Assembly (NCBI GenBank): GCA_007134465.1
Contig: SLKS01000162.1
Location: forward strand, 1 to 32,925
DNA: 32,925 nucleotides
Reading direction: 5' to 3'
Source: Kiritimatiellia bacterium
GTDB lineage: Bacteria > Verrucomicrobiota > Kiritimatiellia > UBA8416 > SLMC01
The notes beneath the pieces are model-generated. The model searched no databases. It saw nothing but the letters and a program-made list of their open reading frames with translations, and was not told where the DNA came from. Below, piece after piece: positions 1 to 9,000 of this stretch (positions within the stretch are counted from its first letter, which is position 1; each line of letters opens with the position of its first letter). The translations under genes were made by a program, and so were the position numbers.

Positions 1-970
1 CAACAAGAACATTGTCGTAGTTCCTGATACTGGTTTTTGATCGAACAGTCGACCAACGGGTCCTTTCGCAACTGTTATCCAGAAGACCCACATCACAATC
101 ACCAGACGAATCCGTGCCGTCTAACGTAATATTGCCCCCAACATAAGCGACGCCGCCCCCGGTGTTCCACGTGCGTGCATCAATGTCTCCAGCAAAAAAG
201 TCGCCTTTGTGTACGATCTTCACATGTCCCACGTTTGTCGTGTTGTTCCCGCCCCCGCCCCAGGTTTGGATATCGCCGCGGTTGCCATCGCTGTCTGCTA
301 TAGAAACCTTGCCTTCGGCGTATATGGCGACAGGCTGACCTCTTTCAATGTTTCCTCCTTCACCCCACCAGCCATGGGTGGAAATGAATCCGATCCGGAC
401 ATCGCCCTCCACCGGATTCTGGCTACTTCCGATACTGACGGCGCCAGCCTGGGGCCGGCGTAGTGATCCGGAGGGCGTCACGTGAGCTGAGTCGGTCTCG
501 ATCCCGCCCATCGAGATGGGCCCGGCATTTATGATGACAAGGTTGTCTACAGTATCGTGATTTTGGTAGCCAATCCTTTCATCCGGCATCCTGTGCTTGA
601 TCGAGAGGCCGTCCTGGAGAACGCCACCGACCGTGTTTGTGATCGCGGCGCCACCCAGATCATAGGTGATCGTTCCGCGCACCCACTGCTCCTCATTGCC
701 CGCCTCATGGTCTGCCCTGGTGTAAAGCAGTTCATATCCGGAAAAGTTGACGACATCGACGCCAGTCCAGGTGAACGTGAAATTCGGATGATCCCCTGTG
801 GCCTCAATGGTATCTGGAACCCCGTCCAGATCCCCCTCGATTTCAAGGATCTCCTGTCCGATCTGCTGGGATCCCTCCACGCGCCATACGTCATCCTGTG
901 CGCGCGCTATGCCGCTCCACAAACCGATCCCTATCACCGCCGCAATCAATCCGCACAGATGATTTTTCAT
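1..970 (-). CDS. secreted beta-helix-like protein of the GGIDAR family, 3' end beyond window
   Basis: The minus-strand frame is open from an ATG at 970 to the left edge with no stop, giving 323 codons, so the gene is partial. The start follows a G-rich Shine-Dalgarno (ATGGGGGC, about 4 nt spacing). It lies 11 nt after the stop of the upstream kelch-like gene, so the two are probably co-transcribed. The N-terminus (MKNHLCGLIAAVIGIG, then ARA-QDD) is a signal peptide. The body shares the layout of the two complete paralogues in this window: an ELLYTRA segment matching their KLYCART, then DNLVIINAGPISMGGIETD matching DDLDIIHVGNVEMGGIDAR, then short strands such as VAIYAEGKVSIADSDG and GHVKIVHKGDFFAGDIDART. 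Repeated short hydrophobic strands broken by G/D/N turns suggest a right-handed beta-helix or similar solenoid. It is the most diverged of the three copies and lacks the conserved Cys. Function unknown; secretion is well supported. Confidence 0.8.
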   Translation of the reverse strand, partial: MKNHLCGLIAAVIGIGLWSGIARAQDDVWRVEGSQQIGQEILEIEGDLDGVPDTIEATGDHPNFTFTWTGVDVVNFSGYELLYTRADHEAGNEEQWVRGTITYDLGGAAITNTVGGVLQDGLSIKHRMPDERIGYQNHDTVDNLVIINAGPISMGGIETDSAHVTPSGSLRRPQAGAVSIGSSQNPVEGDVRIGFISTHGWWGEGGNIERGQPVAIYAEGKVSIADSDGNRGDIQTWGGGGNNTTNVGHVKIVHKGDFFAGDIDARTWNTGGGVAYVGGNITLDGTDSSGDCDVGLLDNSCERTRWSTVRSKTSIRNYDNVLV

Positions 971-981
971 GTTGCCCCCAT

Positions 982-2328
982 TTACATGCCTTCACCCTCG
1001 TTCCATTCCCCACGCTTGTATCTGTACGCCCACATAATGCCGTTGTCACGGCTGTCGCCGGCGAGGAAAACGAAGTGGACATTGAGTTCGGGATCGTAGA
1101 AGGCGTGCCCGTGATCCCAGCGTCTCTGGATGCCATCGGGCATCGGGAGGGGGTCGAGCCACGTGCTGGTCTCCGGGTCGTAAACACGCACTTTCTCCTT
1201 CGAATAGGCGTAGTCGAAAAACACGACCACGTCGTTCACGGAATCGTAGTGAATCGAGCACCGGTTGGTCGACCAGCGAGTCGGGCATTCGCCCTTGGCG
1301 TCCGGCTGCGACCAGGTATCCGTCTCGATGTCGTAGACCAGAAGAACATGCCGATTCCCTGCCTTCTCCAACTCATCCCTGGATCCGGGCCCGAACTTCC
1401 CGCTGTATATGACATTGCGCTTTGTATCGTAGCATGCATTGATGTCGTACCCGTACAACCTCTTGCCTTTGACCTTCACCGGCGTCCAGACGTTTTGCTC
1501 AGGATCGAAATAAGCGCCTTTATCCTGACCAAAGAGAAAAAACTGTTTTCTGGGCGGGATGTAGAAGAACTGAGGGAACCCCATCCTAGGCTGATTCCCC
1601 GATGCGGGATACCACTCGAATTCGCCCATGGCGGTGTCGTAGTACAAGGGCGACTTGAGTTTCGGTTCCCTGGCCTTGATCTCCTTCTGAAGATTTCTCA
1701 GCCCCTCCAGAACATCCTTGCGGTTGGGGGCGTTATAGAGCGTTCCGGGGAAGAAGTATGCATTGTAGGCGTGACCGACCGCGGTGGCGAACCGGTTCCG
1801 ATCCGTGTCATACGCAAAGAACCCCCAGGCGTGTACCAAATGACCGGGCATTACTCGGCCTTCGCGGTTGACAACCTGGCCTTTCTCGTTGACCCTGAGA
1901 TCGCCGTCCTTGACCTGCTGGCTGAAGTTCCTGGTGTAGACGCCCGGATGAATGCAGATCCAGCGGTGGGCGTTGATGTCGTAGACCCAATAGTCGTTCA
2001 TGCCATAGCCGTCCGGCTTGACATAGGCATGATTCCCCTCTCCCCCGAAGAAGGCGCCGCGGATGTCCGGAGCCAGAACGAACGCCTTCCCCCCCCAGCT
2101 TCGTCCCCTCGCCACGCCCCATTCGGGATCCGGTGCGGGCGCTCCAAGCCTTACCCATTCGTTATCGCCCAGCGCCTTGATCTTCTCCAGATGCTCGCCT
2201 TGCGGCTCGCTGGGCATATCCTTAAGCGGTCCCTTGCGCTGTTCGGCGGCTCCCGCGAAATCCACGCAGAAAACACCCGTTCCAACGGCCAGTAGCGTTG
2301 CGATCGTGACGTGTGCGCATGTCTTCAT
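982..2328 (-). CDS. secreted kelch-like beta-propeller protein
   Basis: 448 aa. I chose the ATG at 2328 rather than the one at 2334, because AGAGGA abuts the first ATG and sits 6 nt before the second. A signal peptide (MKTCAHVTIATLLAVG ... FAGA) is followed by kelch/galactose-oxidase-like blades. These pair a segment of the type YDxxxxxW (WVYDINAHRWICIHPG, VYDIETDTWSQPD, VYDPETSTWLDPLPMP) with a short strand such as NVIYSGK or DVVVFFDY. No catalytic residues of galactose oxidase are apparent, so a binding or structural role is more likely than an enzymatic one. The second half resembles the C-terminal half of the larger kelch-like protein at 13890-16601: both carry YG-D-x-x-x-CYD-x-KR, and both end near HYDP/FYDPELNV. 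Upstream is the PcRGLX-like lyase, across an inverted-repeat element; downstream, 11 nt away, is a beta-helix-like protein. The call of secreted propeller is firm; substrate unknown. Confidence 0.8.
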   Translation of the reverse strand: MKTCAHVTIATLLAVGTGVFCVDFAGAAEQRKGPLKDMPSEPQGEHLEKIKALGDNEWVRLGAPAPDPEWGVARGRSWGGKAFVLAPDIRGAFFGGEGNHAYVKPDGYGMNDYWVYDINAHRWICIHPGVYTRNFSQQVKDGDLRVNEKGQVVNREGRVMPGHLVHAWGFFAYDTDRNRFATAVGHAYNAYFFPGTLYNAPNRKDVLEGLRNLQKEIKAREPKLKSPLYYDTAMGEFEWYPASGNQPRMGFPQFFYIPPRKQFFLFGQDKGAYFDPEQNVWTPVKVKGKRLYGYDINACYDTKRNVIYSGKFGPGSRDELEKAGNRHVLLVYDIETDTWSQPDAKGECPTRWSTNRCSIHYDSVNDVVVFFDYAYSKEKVRVYDPETSTWLDPLPMPDGIQRRWDHGHAFYDPELNVHFVFLAGDSRDNGIMWAYRYKRGEWNEGEGM

Positions 2329-2372
2329 TTTCATTCCTCTTTATAGAACTTTCAACACAGCCATCTGTACAC

Positions 2373-2541
2373 GGCGTGTTGCCCCAATCGAGATTCCTCG
2401 ACTTCGCGCGGAATGACAGACCGGGATTCACCGTTTCCCCTTTGTTTTGTCATCCCGCGTGTCCGCCGTAGTTTTTTCCCGAAGGCGGAAGCTTGTCGAG
2501 GGATCTCGCCGAAGGCGTTTTTTCGATTTGGGCAACACGCC
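2373..2541. repeat. long imperfect inverted repeat (REP/MITE-like element)
   Basis: The outer arms GGCGTGTTGCCCCAATCG (2373-2390) and its near-complement at 2524-2541 match at 17 of 18 positions. Inside them, GAGATTCCTCGAC ... CGCGGAATGACA on the left pairs with TGTCATCCCGCG ... GTCGAGGGATCTC on the right. The element fills most of the gap between the lyase stop and the kelch-like gene start. Its inner arm (reverse complement TGTCATTCCG ... GAGGAATCTC) matches the end of the element at 26896-27005, so the two appear to be one dispersed family. It may also act as a transcript-end hairpin for the lyase gene. Confidence 0.7.
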
Positions 2542-2547
2542 GTTCAG

Positions 2548-5010
2548 TTATGGCCCGGTTTTCCACCAGGCGTACTGCAGCAAATGTCCCGACCGCAGCA
2601 GATTCCCGGCATCCGCATGCCAAGTCGAGTTGTTCGGCATAAACACGGGCGGACTGCGCGATTCGGGAAAGCTCTGCGCGAACAGCGACGATGCGCGGGT
2701 CAAGTACTCTCTGTTGCCGGTTTTCAAGCCCACATAGGCAAACAGACCGGACAGATAGATGGGCGCTTCGAAAAAGCTCTGCGCATGGAACTCGCGCTCG
2801 CAGCCCTCCTTCAACAATTGCAGGAGCTGCTCGTCGCCGGTCAGCGCGTGCAACTCGCACAGGCGCTGGATGGCCAGGCAATAGGCCTGGTCTTCGCGCG
2901 CATAGCTCTGGCTTCGCACCTGATGCCCTTCCCGATGCAAGTGCGGACCCTGGCTTTCCCACAGCGGTACGATATGATTGCGAAACAGGGCCAGCGCATG
3001 CTCAAGCCATTTTCTTTGGCCCGTCAATTCGAACATGGCTCCATAGACGGCCATCGTATGCACGGTTTCCGTAAGAGCGGGGTCGTCCAGTTCCTGCCAT
3101 ACTTCGATCAGGGCGTTAGCGTAGCGGTGACAAGCCTCCCGCACTTGGTGGTTGCCCGTGAGCATGTAATGCAGGACCAGTCCCGATATCAGGTTGGCGA
3201 GACGGGGCTGGTATGCGTCCCTGTTCAATTGCGTCGTGTGAAATTCCGGGAAAATGGCGAATCTCGCGCCGCCGCCCCGCTTTTGCAATCCGCGGTTTCT
3301 GGGCGAATCGCGATCCGACCAAAGCTGATCGACATCCACCGTATGCCGAACCATTTGCGAACCCAGTTGCAGGGCATGCACATCGCCAAAACGCAACGCG
3401 TTCAGATACATGTGATGCGACCATTCGTCTACGCCTACCTGGCCTCGGCCCGGAATGCTCAAATCGCCGAAATCCATCCACCCGAACCATTGGCCGGCAG
3501 ATACCCACGATCCGACTTGTCCCAACCACGGCTGCTTGCGAGCGGCGAACACGCTTGTGGGACTGTCCGGGTCCGAGGCGCTGCGCTGCATGCGGCCCCA
3601 GGATGCCAGCTTGAAATTCGCTTCGCGATGCTTTTCCACACGCGCATCCGGCGGCGCGAACAGACCCGGAGCCGCTCCGGTAACCGCATAATGCTCCGCC
3701 GAGGCCAGGGCAAAAAGAGGCATGTTCAGCTCCGCCCCTATCTCGTCAACGGTTCTGTCGGAAAAATCCAGCACAAACTCGTGTCCTTTTCGCAAGCCGC
3801 CAGGATAGCGATAAATTTTGTTGTTTTCGCCCATCGCGACCAGTTGCGTATCCATGCCCCCTCCCGGCCATCGCCAATGCCGTTGCCGCGGCCACTGACC
3901 CTCGGAAGGCCAAAGCCACAGGAGAAGCTTGTCCCGATCGAGCTCGATCGCCTTGTCGAAGTTCTGCCAGAACTCGCGGATGGCCGCGACCATGCGTCCA
4001 TGGTTGCCCTGAAGCTCCACCACGCCGCCCGTTCGGTCGCCTTGCTTCAGTTCCCGGTTGTCCCCCGTAACGGTATAGACGAAATCGTTCCAGGTATAGA
4101 AAGGCGCCCCGCCCCGCCGCTCGCGGTTATGAAACGGCAAGCAGCGTTGCAGCAATCGAAAACGGTTTTGAGCCTGTACGCCCTCGGCGGAGGCGGTGAT
4201 GGCGTCGCCTAGTCCCAGCCCCAGCTCAATCGCCATGCTGTCGAACGAAAACCATTCCGGCTTGGTCTCGCTTCCATATCCCATGGCGCCATGGTTCTCG
4301 AGCCAGAAATGGACATGCACGCGCGCCTGCCCGGCCCAGGCCGTCACACGCGCGGTGTAGCGCATGAGTTCGTCATGCGCGTCCGGGAATGTTCCACGTA
4401 TGCGCACGACCGCCCGCATCGGGCTGGACTCCTCCACGACCACCTCGTCCGGGCGGGCCGCGGCCACTTCACGACCGTCCTCGAGGATCAGGAAAGCGCC
4501 GCGTCCTTTCGCATTGACCAGCGTACGGCCTTCCTGCTTGACGTATTCGATCAGGCCGCCCGTCTCTTTCGGAATAGCGAATGCAATCGGACCGGTCGAA
4601 ATGCTCACCCGCTCCTGTCCGTCCTCCAGGACGACTGGAGACGTCGGCGCCGGATTGCCGCCCTGGGCCGAAACCATCAAAGCGCCGGCTTCGCCCTGCC
4701 CGACCGGAAGCTGCGTATCCATCAGCGCCCAGCGTACCGAGCCGTCGTCCCATGGCATCAGCATCCGAAACTGGGCCGGAATCGCCTTGCCGTCCGCGCG
4801 AACGGCAAGCGTTCCGGTATCGCGCAACGCGCCCCGGGCGAAGGGGATGCCCGTGGTCACCAGCGCCGGCATTCGCCCGGACTTGCCCGGCTCGCGCACG
4901 GTAAGGGCCATATCCATGCTTTCCGCTTTCGCATGCGGCCATATTCCGCTAGACGCCAGAAGAATCGAAGCCGCCACGATGAATTGTTGTCTTGTTGATT
5001 TCTGTTTCAT
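2548..5010 (-). CDS. PcRGLX/YetA-like (PL26-type) putative exo-rhamnogalacturonan lyase, secreted
   Basis: 820 aa from the ATG at 5010, preceded by AAGGA at 9 nt. In-frame ATGs at 5019 and 5052 would add residues in front of the signal peptide (MKQKSTRQQFIVAASILLAS ... HAKA). The mature N-terminus has the hallmark of the YetA/PcRGLX RIFT-barrel domain: VTTGIPFARGALRD (about residues 52-65), then PAQFRMLMPWDDGSVRWALM. A middle beta-rich domain follows to about residue 420. A helical C-terminal region from about 430 onward (with WSDRDSPRNRG, LANLISGLVLHYMLTG and GQRKWLEHALALF) looks like an alpha/alpha toroid, as in PL26. Characterised PcRGLX releases unsaturated galacturonosyl-rhamnose from rhamnogalacturonan I; applying that substrate here is inference. 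This is the only likely polysaccharide-degrading enzyme seen in the window, and it sits among binding-type propellers and beta-helix proteins. A partial copy of its C-terminus lies at 16647-16715. Confidence 0.78.
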   Translation of the reverse strand: MKQKSTRQQFIVAASILLASSGIWPHAKAESMDMALTVREPGKSGRMPALVTTGIPFARGALRDTGTLAVRADGKAIPAQFRMLMPWDDGSVRWALMDTQLPVGQGEAGALMVSAQGGNPAPTSPVVLEDGQERVSISTGPIAFAIPKETGGLIEYVKQEGRTLVNAKGRGAFLILEDGREVAAARPDEVVVEESSPMRAVVRIRGTFPDAHDELMRYTARVTAWAGQARVHVHFWLENHGAMGYGSETKPEWFSFDSMAIELGLGLGDAITASAEGVQAQNRFRLLQRCLPFHNRERRGGAPFYTWNDFVYTVTGDNRELKQGDRTGGVVELQGNHGRMVAAIREFWQNFDKAIELDRDKLLLWLWPSEGQWPRQRHWRWPGGGMDTQLVAMGENNKIYRYPGGLRKGHEFVLDFSDRTVDEIGAELNMPLFALASAEHYAVTGAAPGLFAPPDARVEKHREANFKLASWGRMQRSASDPDSPTSVFAARKQPWLGQVGSWVSAGQWFGWMDFGDLSIPGRGQVGVDEWSHHMYLNALRFGDVHALQLGSQMVRHTVDVDQLWSDRDSPRNRGLQKRGGGARFAIFPEFHTTQLNRDAYQPRLANLISGLVLHYMLTGNHQVREACHRYANALIEVWQELDDPALTETVHTMAVYGAMFELTGQRKWLEHALALFRNHIVPLWESQGPHLHREGHQVRSQSYAREDQAYCLAIQRLCELHALTGDEQLLQLLKEGCEREFHAQSFFEAPIYLSGLFAYVGLKTGNREYLTRASSLFAQSFPESRSPPVFMPNNSTWHADAGNLLRSGHLLQYAWWKTGP

Positions 5011-5082
5011 TTTGGACATTCCTTTTGACTTTGGATAGGCCTCGTTGGGCATACGGGTTGTGCGGCGGAGCCCGCCCTACGT
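5011..5082. other. short intergenic gap with a small GC hairpin
   Basis: The gap between the lipoprotein stop and the lyase start carries the lyase Shine-Dalgarno and an imperfect hairpin, GGCGG-AGC-CCGCC, within a sequence (GGCGGAGCCCGCCCTACG) of the type often scattered between genes in GC-rich genomes. No separate promoter is evident. Confidence 0.4.
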
Positions 5083-5988
5083 TCACGGCGGATCCGAAAA
5101 ATGTTTTTCGCGCAGATAGGGGGTCGGATGGATTCGGATCAAATAGGATGCCCATGGCACGCGTCCGCGGTGAACAGGAAGTTGAGGATTGTTTTCGAAA
5201 TCCCGGGTATGATCCAAAATCGAAGCGTGGTTCAGATCGAATCGAAGCAGGGCGGCCATCGCCTCCTGGTTCTCGATGAACCGGCGCGCGCTGCCGTCCA
5301 GATGCCGACCGTGGAACGACAGCAAATCCACGGTTCGGGCGCCGGCCGGTCGTCCGCGCGCGCGTGGCTGATCGGGAATCGTCACGGTTGTACGCACTTG
5401 GAAATCCTTCATGAGATCGGCATAAATCGGCTGCAGATCGCGATACACTTGCATATCGCGCGGATCGAGATCCGGCGAGGAATTCCAGGCTTCCGGGTTC
5501 TCGGGTTGCGGCACATCCTCGGCGGGTTGCAACGTAATCCGAATTTGTCCTGCATATGGTCCGGAGCGATACGGAGTGAAAACAATCCGGGCCATCGGAA
5601 CGGGAGCATGCATCTGAAGAATCGGATTGAGCATGCGCATGTTCTCGACATCGGGGATGCGATAGACCGCCACGCTTTCGCGGCTGCCATCTTCCAGTTC
5701 CACGATCTCGTGGCGTTGCAGCGTCATGCCTTCGCCCATGTGCGCCATGCGGGACAGCGCCGCTTCACGATTCAGGTGGCGCACGGCCTGATCGACCCCG
5801 CCAGGCCGACCCTGCGCAAGATCCAAGAGGGTTCGCGAAATCCGCAGCCGCTCGGTCACGGTTGCTCCCGCGTCTTTCTTGTGCAACTCGATATCCATGT
5901 CGAGCTGCAAGCATCCCGTCGCTCCGCAGAGCGCCGCCAGAACCATGGCGGCCGCAGCGGAACGCTTTGCCTTTTTCCTTTGTTTCAT
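5083..5988 (-). CDS. putative lipoprotein, unknown function
   Basis: 301 aa from the ATG at 5988, which has AAGGAG 4 nt upstream. The frame remains open far upstream, but that part overlaps the 3' end of the PQQ-like gene and reads as low-quality Arg/Pro-rich peptide, so it is excluded. The N-terminus (MKQRKKAKRS, then AAAAMVLAALCGATGC) is a basic, hydrophobic signal peptide with a plausible lipobox ending at Cys26 (A-T-G-C). The mature start LQLDMDIELHKKDAG-ATVTERLRIS resembles bacterial lipoproteins that begin with alternating strands and a G-x-x-T-V-T-E-R-like turn. The rest is mixed alpha/beta with no recognised catalytic motif. It lies 59 nt downstream of the PQQ-like gene and 72 nt upstream of the lyase and is probably co-transcribed. 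I do not recognise the family; membrane anchoring is inferred from the lipobox. Confidence 0.7.
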   Translation of the reverse strand: MKQRKKAKRSAAAAMVLAALCGATGCLQLDMDIELHKKDAGATVTERLRISRTLLDLAQGRPGGVDQAVRHLNREAALSRMAHMGEGMTLQRHEIVELEDGSRESVAVYRIPDVENMRMLNPILQMHAPVPMARIVFTPYRSGPYAGQIRITLQPAEDVPQPENPEAWNSSPDLDPRDMQVYRDLQPIYADLMKDFQVRTTVTIPDQPRARGRPAGARTVDLLSFHGRHLDGSARRFIENQEAMAALLRFDLNHASILDHTRDFENNPQLPVHRGRVPWASYLIRIHPTPYLREKHFSDPP

Positions 5989-6047
5989 GTGGCTCCTTGT
6001 TGGCAGAACGAGGACCCTGCCGCTTCGCTCCGGCCTTCCCGACCCTG

Positions 6048-9000
6048 TCACGGCTCGTGGACGGCCAAGGTTAGCTCGTGGCCGCCGAGCAGGGCCAGGG
6101 TCCCGTTCTGCGCCGTGGCCGAGGCACGACCGTGCTCGCCAAAGACCCCGGTTCCCTTGACGCGCATCGTATGCAGCCGCTTGCCGTCGGCAATGCGGAA
6201 AGCTTTCAGCTCGAAGTCCTGACGGTCCTGTGTTTTGGCAACGAGCACGTCCCCGTGAAACTCCGGGCGCAACCGCACCGCCGGACGGCTCTGGTAACCG
6301 CTTTGCTCGTTGGGCCGGAACAGGTCCTTGCCCGTAGCGCAATCCAAGCCGACAAAATAGAAGCCCTGGCCGGCATGGGGTCGGATTCCGTACAGTTTTC
6401 CGTTCCGGATGGTCATGGAATAGAGCGGCTGAGGCGATTGCCGGTCTTTCGGATCCGTGCGCCACAGCATGGCGCCGTTCTCCGCGGAAAGCATGTAGAT
6501 CGCGTTCACATCCCAGTCCTTCTTCAGGACAGCCAAAAAGCCGTCGCCCATGGCGAAGCGGAAAGGGGGCTCGCTAGACATGTCGTTATGGTCCACGAGC
6601 CGTTGCCAGGCGATGCGCATCTTTTCCACATCCAGCATAATATAGCGCCAGCCGTCCGTGACCAGCAGCCGGCCCCCGTCCCGCGCCAGCGGCAGTGCTT
6701 CCGGTCCGTCCTCCACCAGCGGATGTTCCGTATGCAAGGTCAGGTCGGGCAGGACCAGTCGCCCGATCAGACGGCCGGTGACCCGCGACCGGGTTGTGAG
6801 ATTGAACGGCTGACGCCGCACGCTGACCCAGCGGTCGTCGTGGAAATAGGGCGCGCCGTAGAGGGCCCCTTCCTCGCGTGTCTGCCAAGCCACTTCCCCG
6901 CGCGGATCGTCCGTGCCCAGATAGAGCGCCACGGTTTCGGACGCCCCCGCCAGAACCAGCAGTGCGCCGCTCTGGCTCGCATGCCGAATTTCGAAGGCGA
7001 ACGGCGCCCGGTAGCGCCATTTCAGAGTTCCGTCCTTGAGCCGGAAGGCCAGCACATCGTACCGCCCGTGCGTGACGACGACGTCGCCGTGAACATAGGC
7101 ATCGAAGAAGCCCGGCTCGTCCCCCAGTCCTTCCAACCGCAGCTCGTCGAAACGCGCCTCGCCCCGCACTTCCGTCGCGCGCCAACGGGTCTTGCCCGTG
7201 CGCGCGTCCACGGCATAGAGCAGGAACTTGTTGTCGAAACGCGTGCGTATGCGTCCGCCCAGGAACAGCAAGTCGGGTTCGACATCGTGCCGGCCGTGTC
7301 GTTCCAGCGTCAACCAAACCGGACTGCGTTCCTCTTCGAAGCTCGCGTTCCGGCTCGTTGCCGGGAATGCCATCGGCAAGCGTGGCGGCGCCGACGGCGC
7401 CAACAACCTGGCGGCAAACCCTTCCGGGACGGTCAGCGCGCACGTCTGCGCCACGTCCGCCAGACGCCATAGTCGTCGGCGCAAGGAGGCGGCCGTTTCC
7501 GCCTCGATCCCCTCGACGGCAAGCGCCGCGGCCGCGCTGTCCAATAAATGCTCCAAGGCCGTTTGCGCCGCCTTCGTCCCCGGATATTCCGGCAGCCGAA
7601 CGAGCCGTTCCTCGTCCGCAGCCTTGTCGAGCGCAGCCCTCGCCGCCTGTTCGAAGACCGTTGCGAACGATTCCGAAGACTGGCGCAAGCGATTCAAGCG
7701 GGTGGCGGCCCACACCTCGGCGCGCAGGGTCAAATCCTTTTCCAGCGGCGAGAGCGCTCCCCAATACATCGGCATCGCCTCGGCCAGCAAATCCGCATGT
7801 GTGCCTAAAAACGACGCATGCGCGGAAGGCGACACATGAGCGGCCGCCTGTTCAAGAATCTGCCGCGCCGTAGGGAGAATCTGTTCGACCTGCGCCTTTT
7901 GCAACGAGGTCATCGGATAGCCGTAGCGCCCATAGGTCGATACCACCGACTGCCACTGCCTCATGGCCCGCTCCTTGTCCCCGCTACGCTCGTAGGCCTC
8001 GGCGATGACGAAACGCGACTCCAATTCGTCGCCCAGCGTTGTCGCCGCACGACTCATTCCCAGGCCGTGCGCGATCTCCGACTCCGTATCCCGCGCATGA
8101 ACGCTGCCGCGCGCCAACGCCGCATGCGCCTGATACAATTGCTGATGGATCAGCGTCCTGAAATCGGTTGCCTCCGAAGGCAGTACGGCCAGGCACCGCT
8201 CCATCAAATCGGCCGCCTCCGAAAGGCGACCGTCCCGCAGAGCGACTTCCGCGCGCCCGAACAAACCCTCCGGATCTTCCCGTCCTTGCAAGGTCTTGTC
8301 CACCTCTGCCCGATCATATACCATCGCCACCTGGTCGGGCGCGAGGCGCAGCTCGAAGCGGGTGTTGTAGCGCTCGAACGTAACGCGGGCAAAAGGCAGA
8401 AACTGCGGATGCTCGTTTTCAACGGGTTTGTCGGCCGCGATGGCGCGCAAGGTTTCGATTTCCTTGCGGGGCGGATTGGGGAGATCTTCAAGATAGTCGG
8501 CCATTTTCGAAGACAACTCGACGGCGCGCTCGGCAGTGGAAACAAGGCTGCTGCTAAAATATCTGCGTCGTTCCGTCACGGGCCGGTTCCCATGGTTTAG
8601 ATCGTACACGGCCAGGTTCGAGCCAAACCCGAAAATCGGAAATCCCCAGTAGGAAAAGCCGCCCGCAATCAGCCGCCCGTCGCTTCCCAGAAACGGGCGG
8701 GCCGTCACCTGATAATTGGCCCGGTCGTGGCTTAACGTCATAAAGTTGTACGGGTCGCGGCCGGATCTTCTTTCGTATCGTTTGCGGATGCTCGGTTGCG
8801 GCTCGATTGCCACCGGATCCTCCAGACGCGCGTCGACCCTGCCCGTCTCGGGATCCAGCAAAACGATCGGCCCCTCTTCGCCGGTGCGGCCGTCGTGGCC
8901 GCTAGGCGCCATGACCAGCCGCCCGTCCGGTAGCGGCCCCAGGAAATAGGCGGCTCCGCCCGTTTTTTCCGCCGTCCAGCGCACCGTGCCGGTACGTCGG

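Noticed and set aside
5989-6465. N-terminal extension of the lipoprotein frame
   Set aside because: It overlaps the PQQ-like gene and encodes Arg/Pro-rich peptide; the ATG at 5988 has AAGGAG and begins a proper lipoprotein signal.
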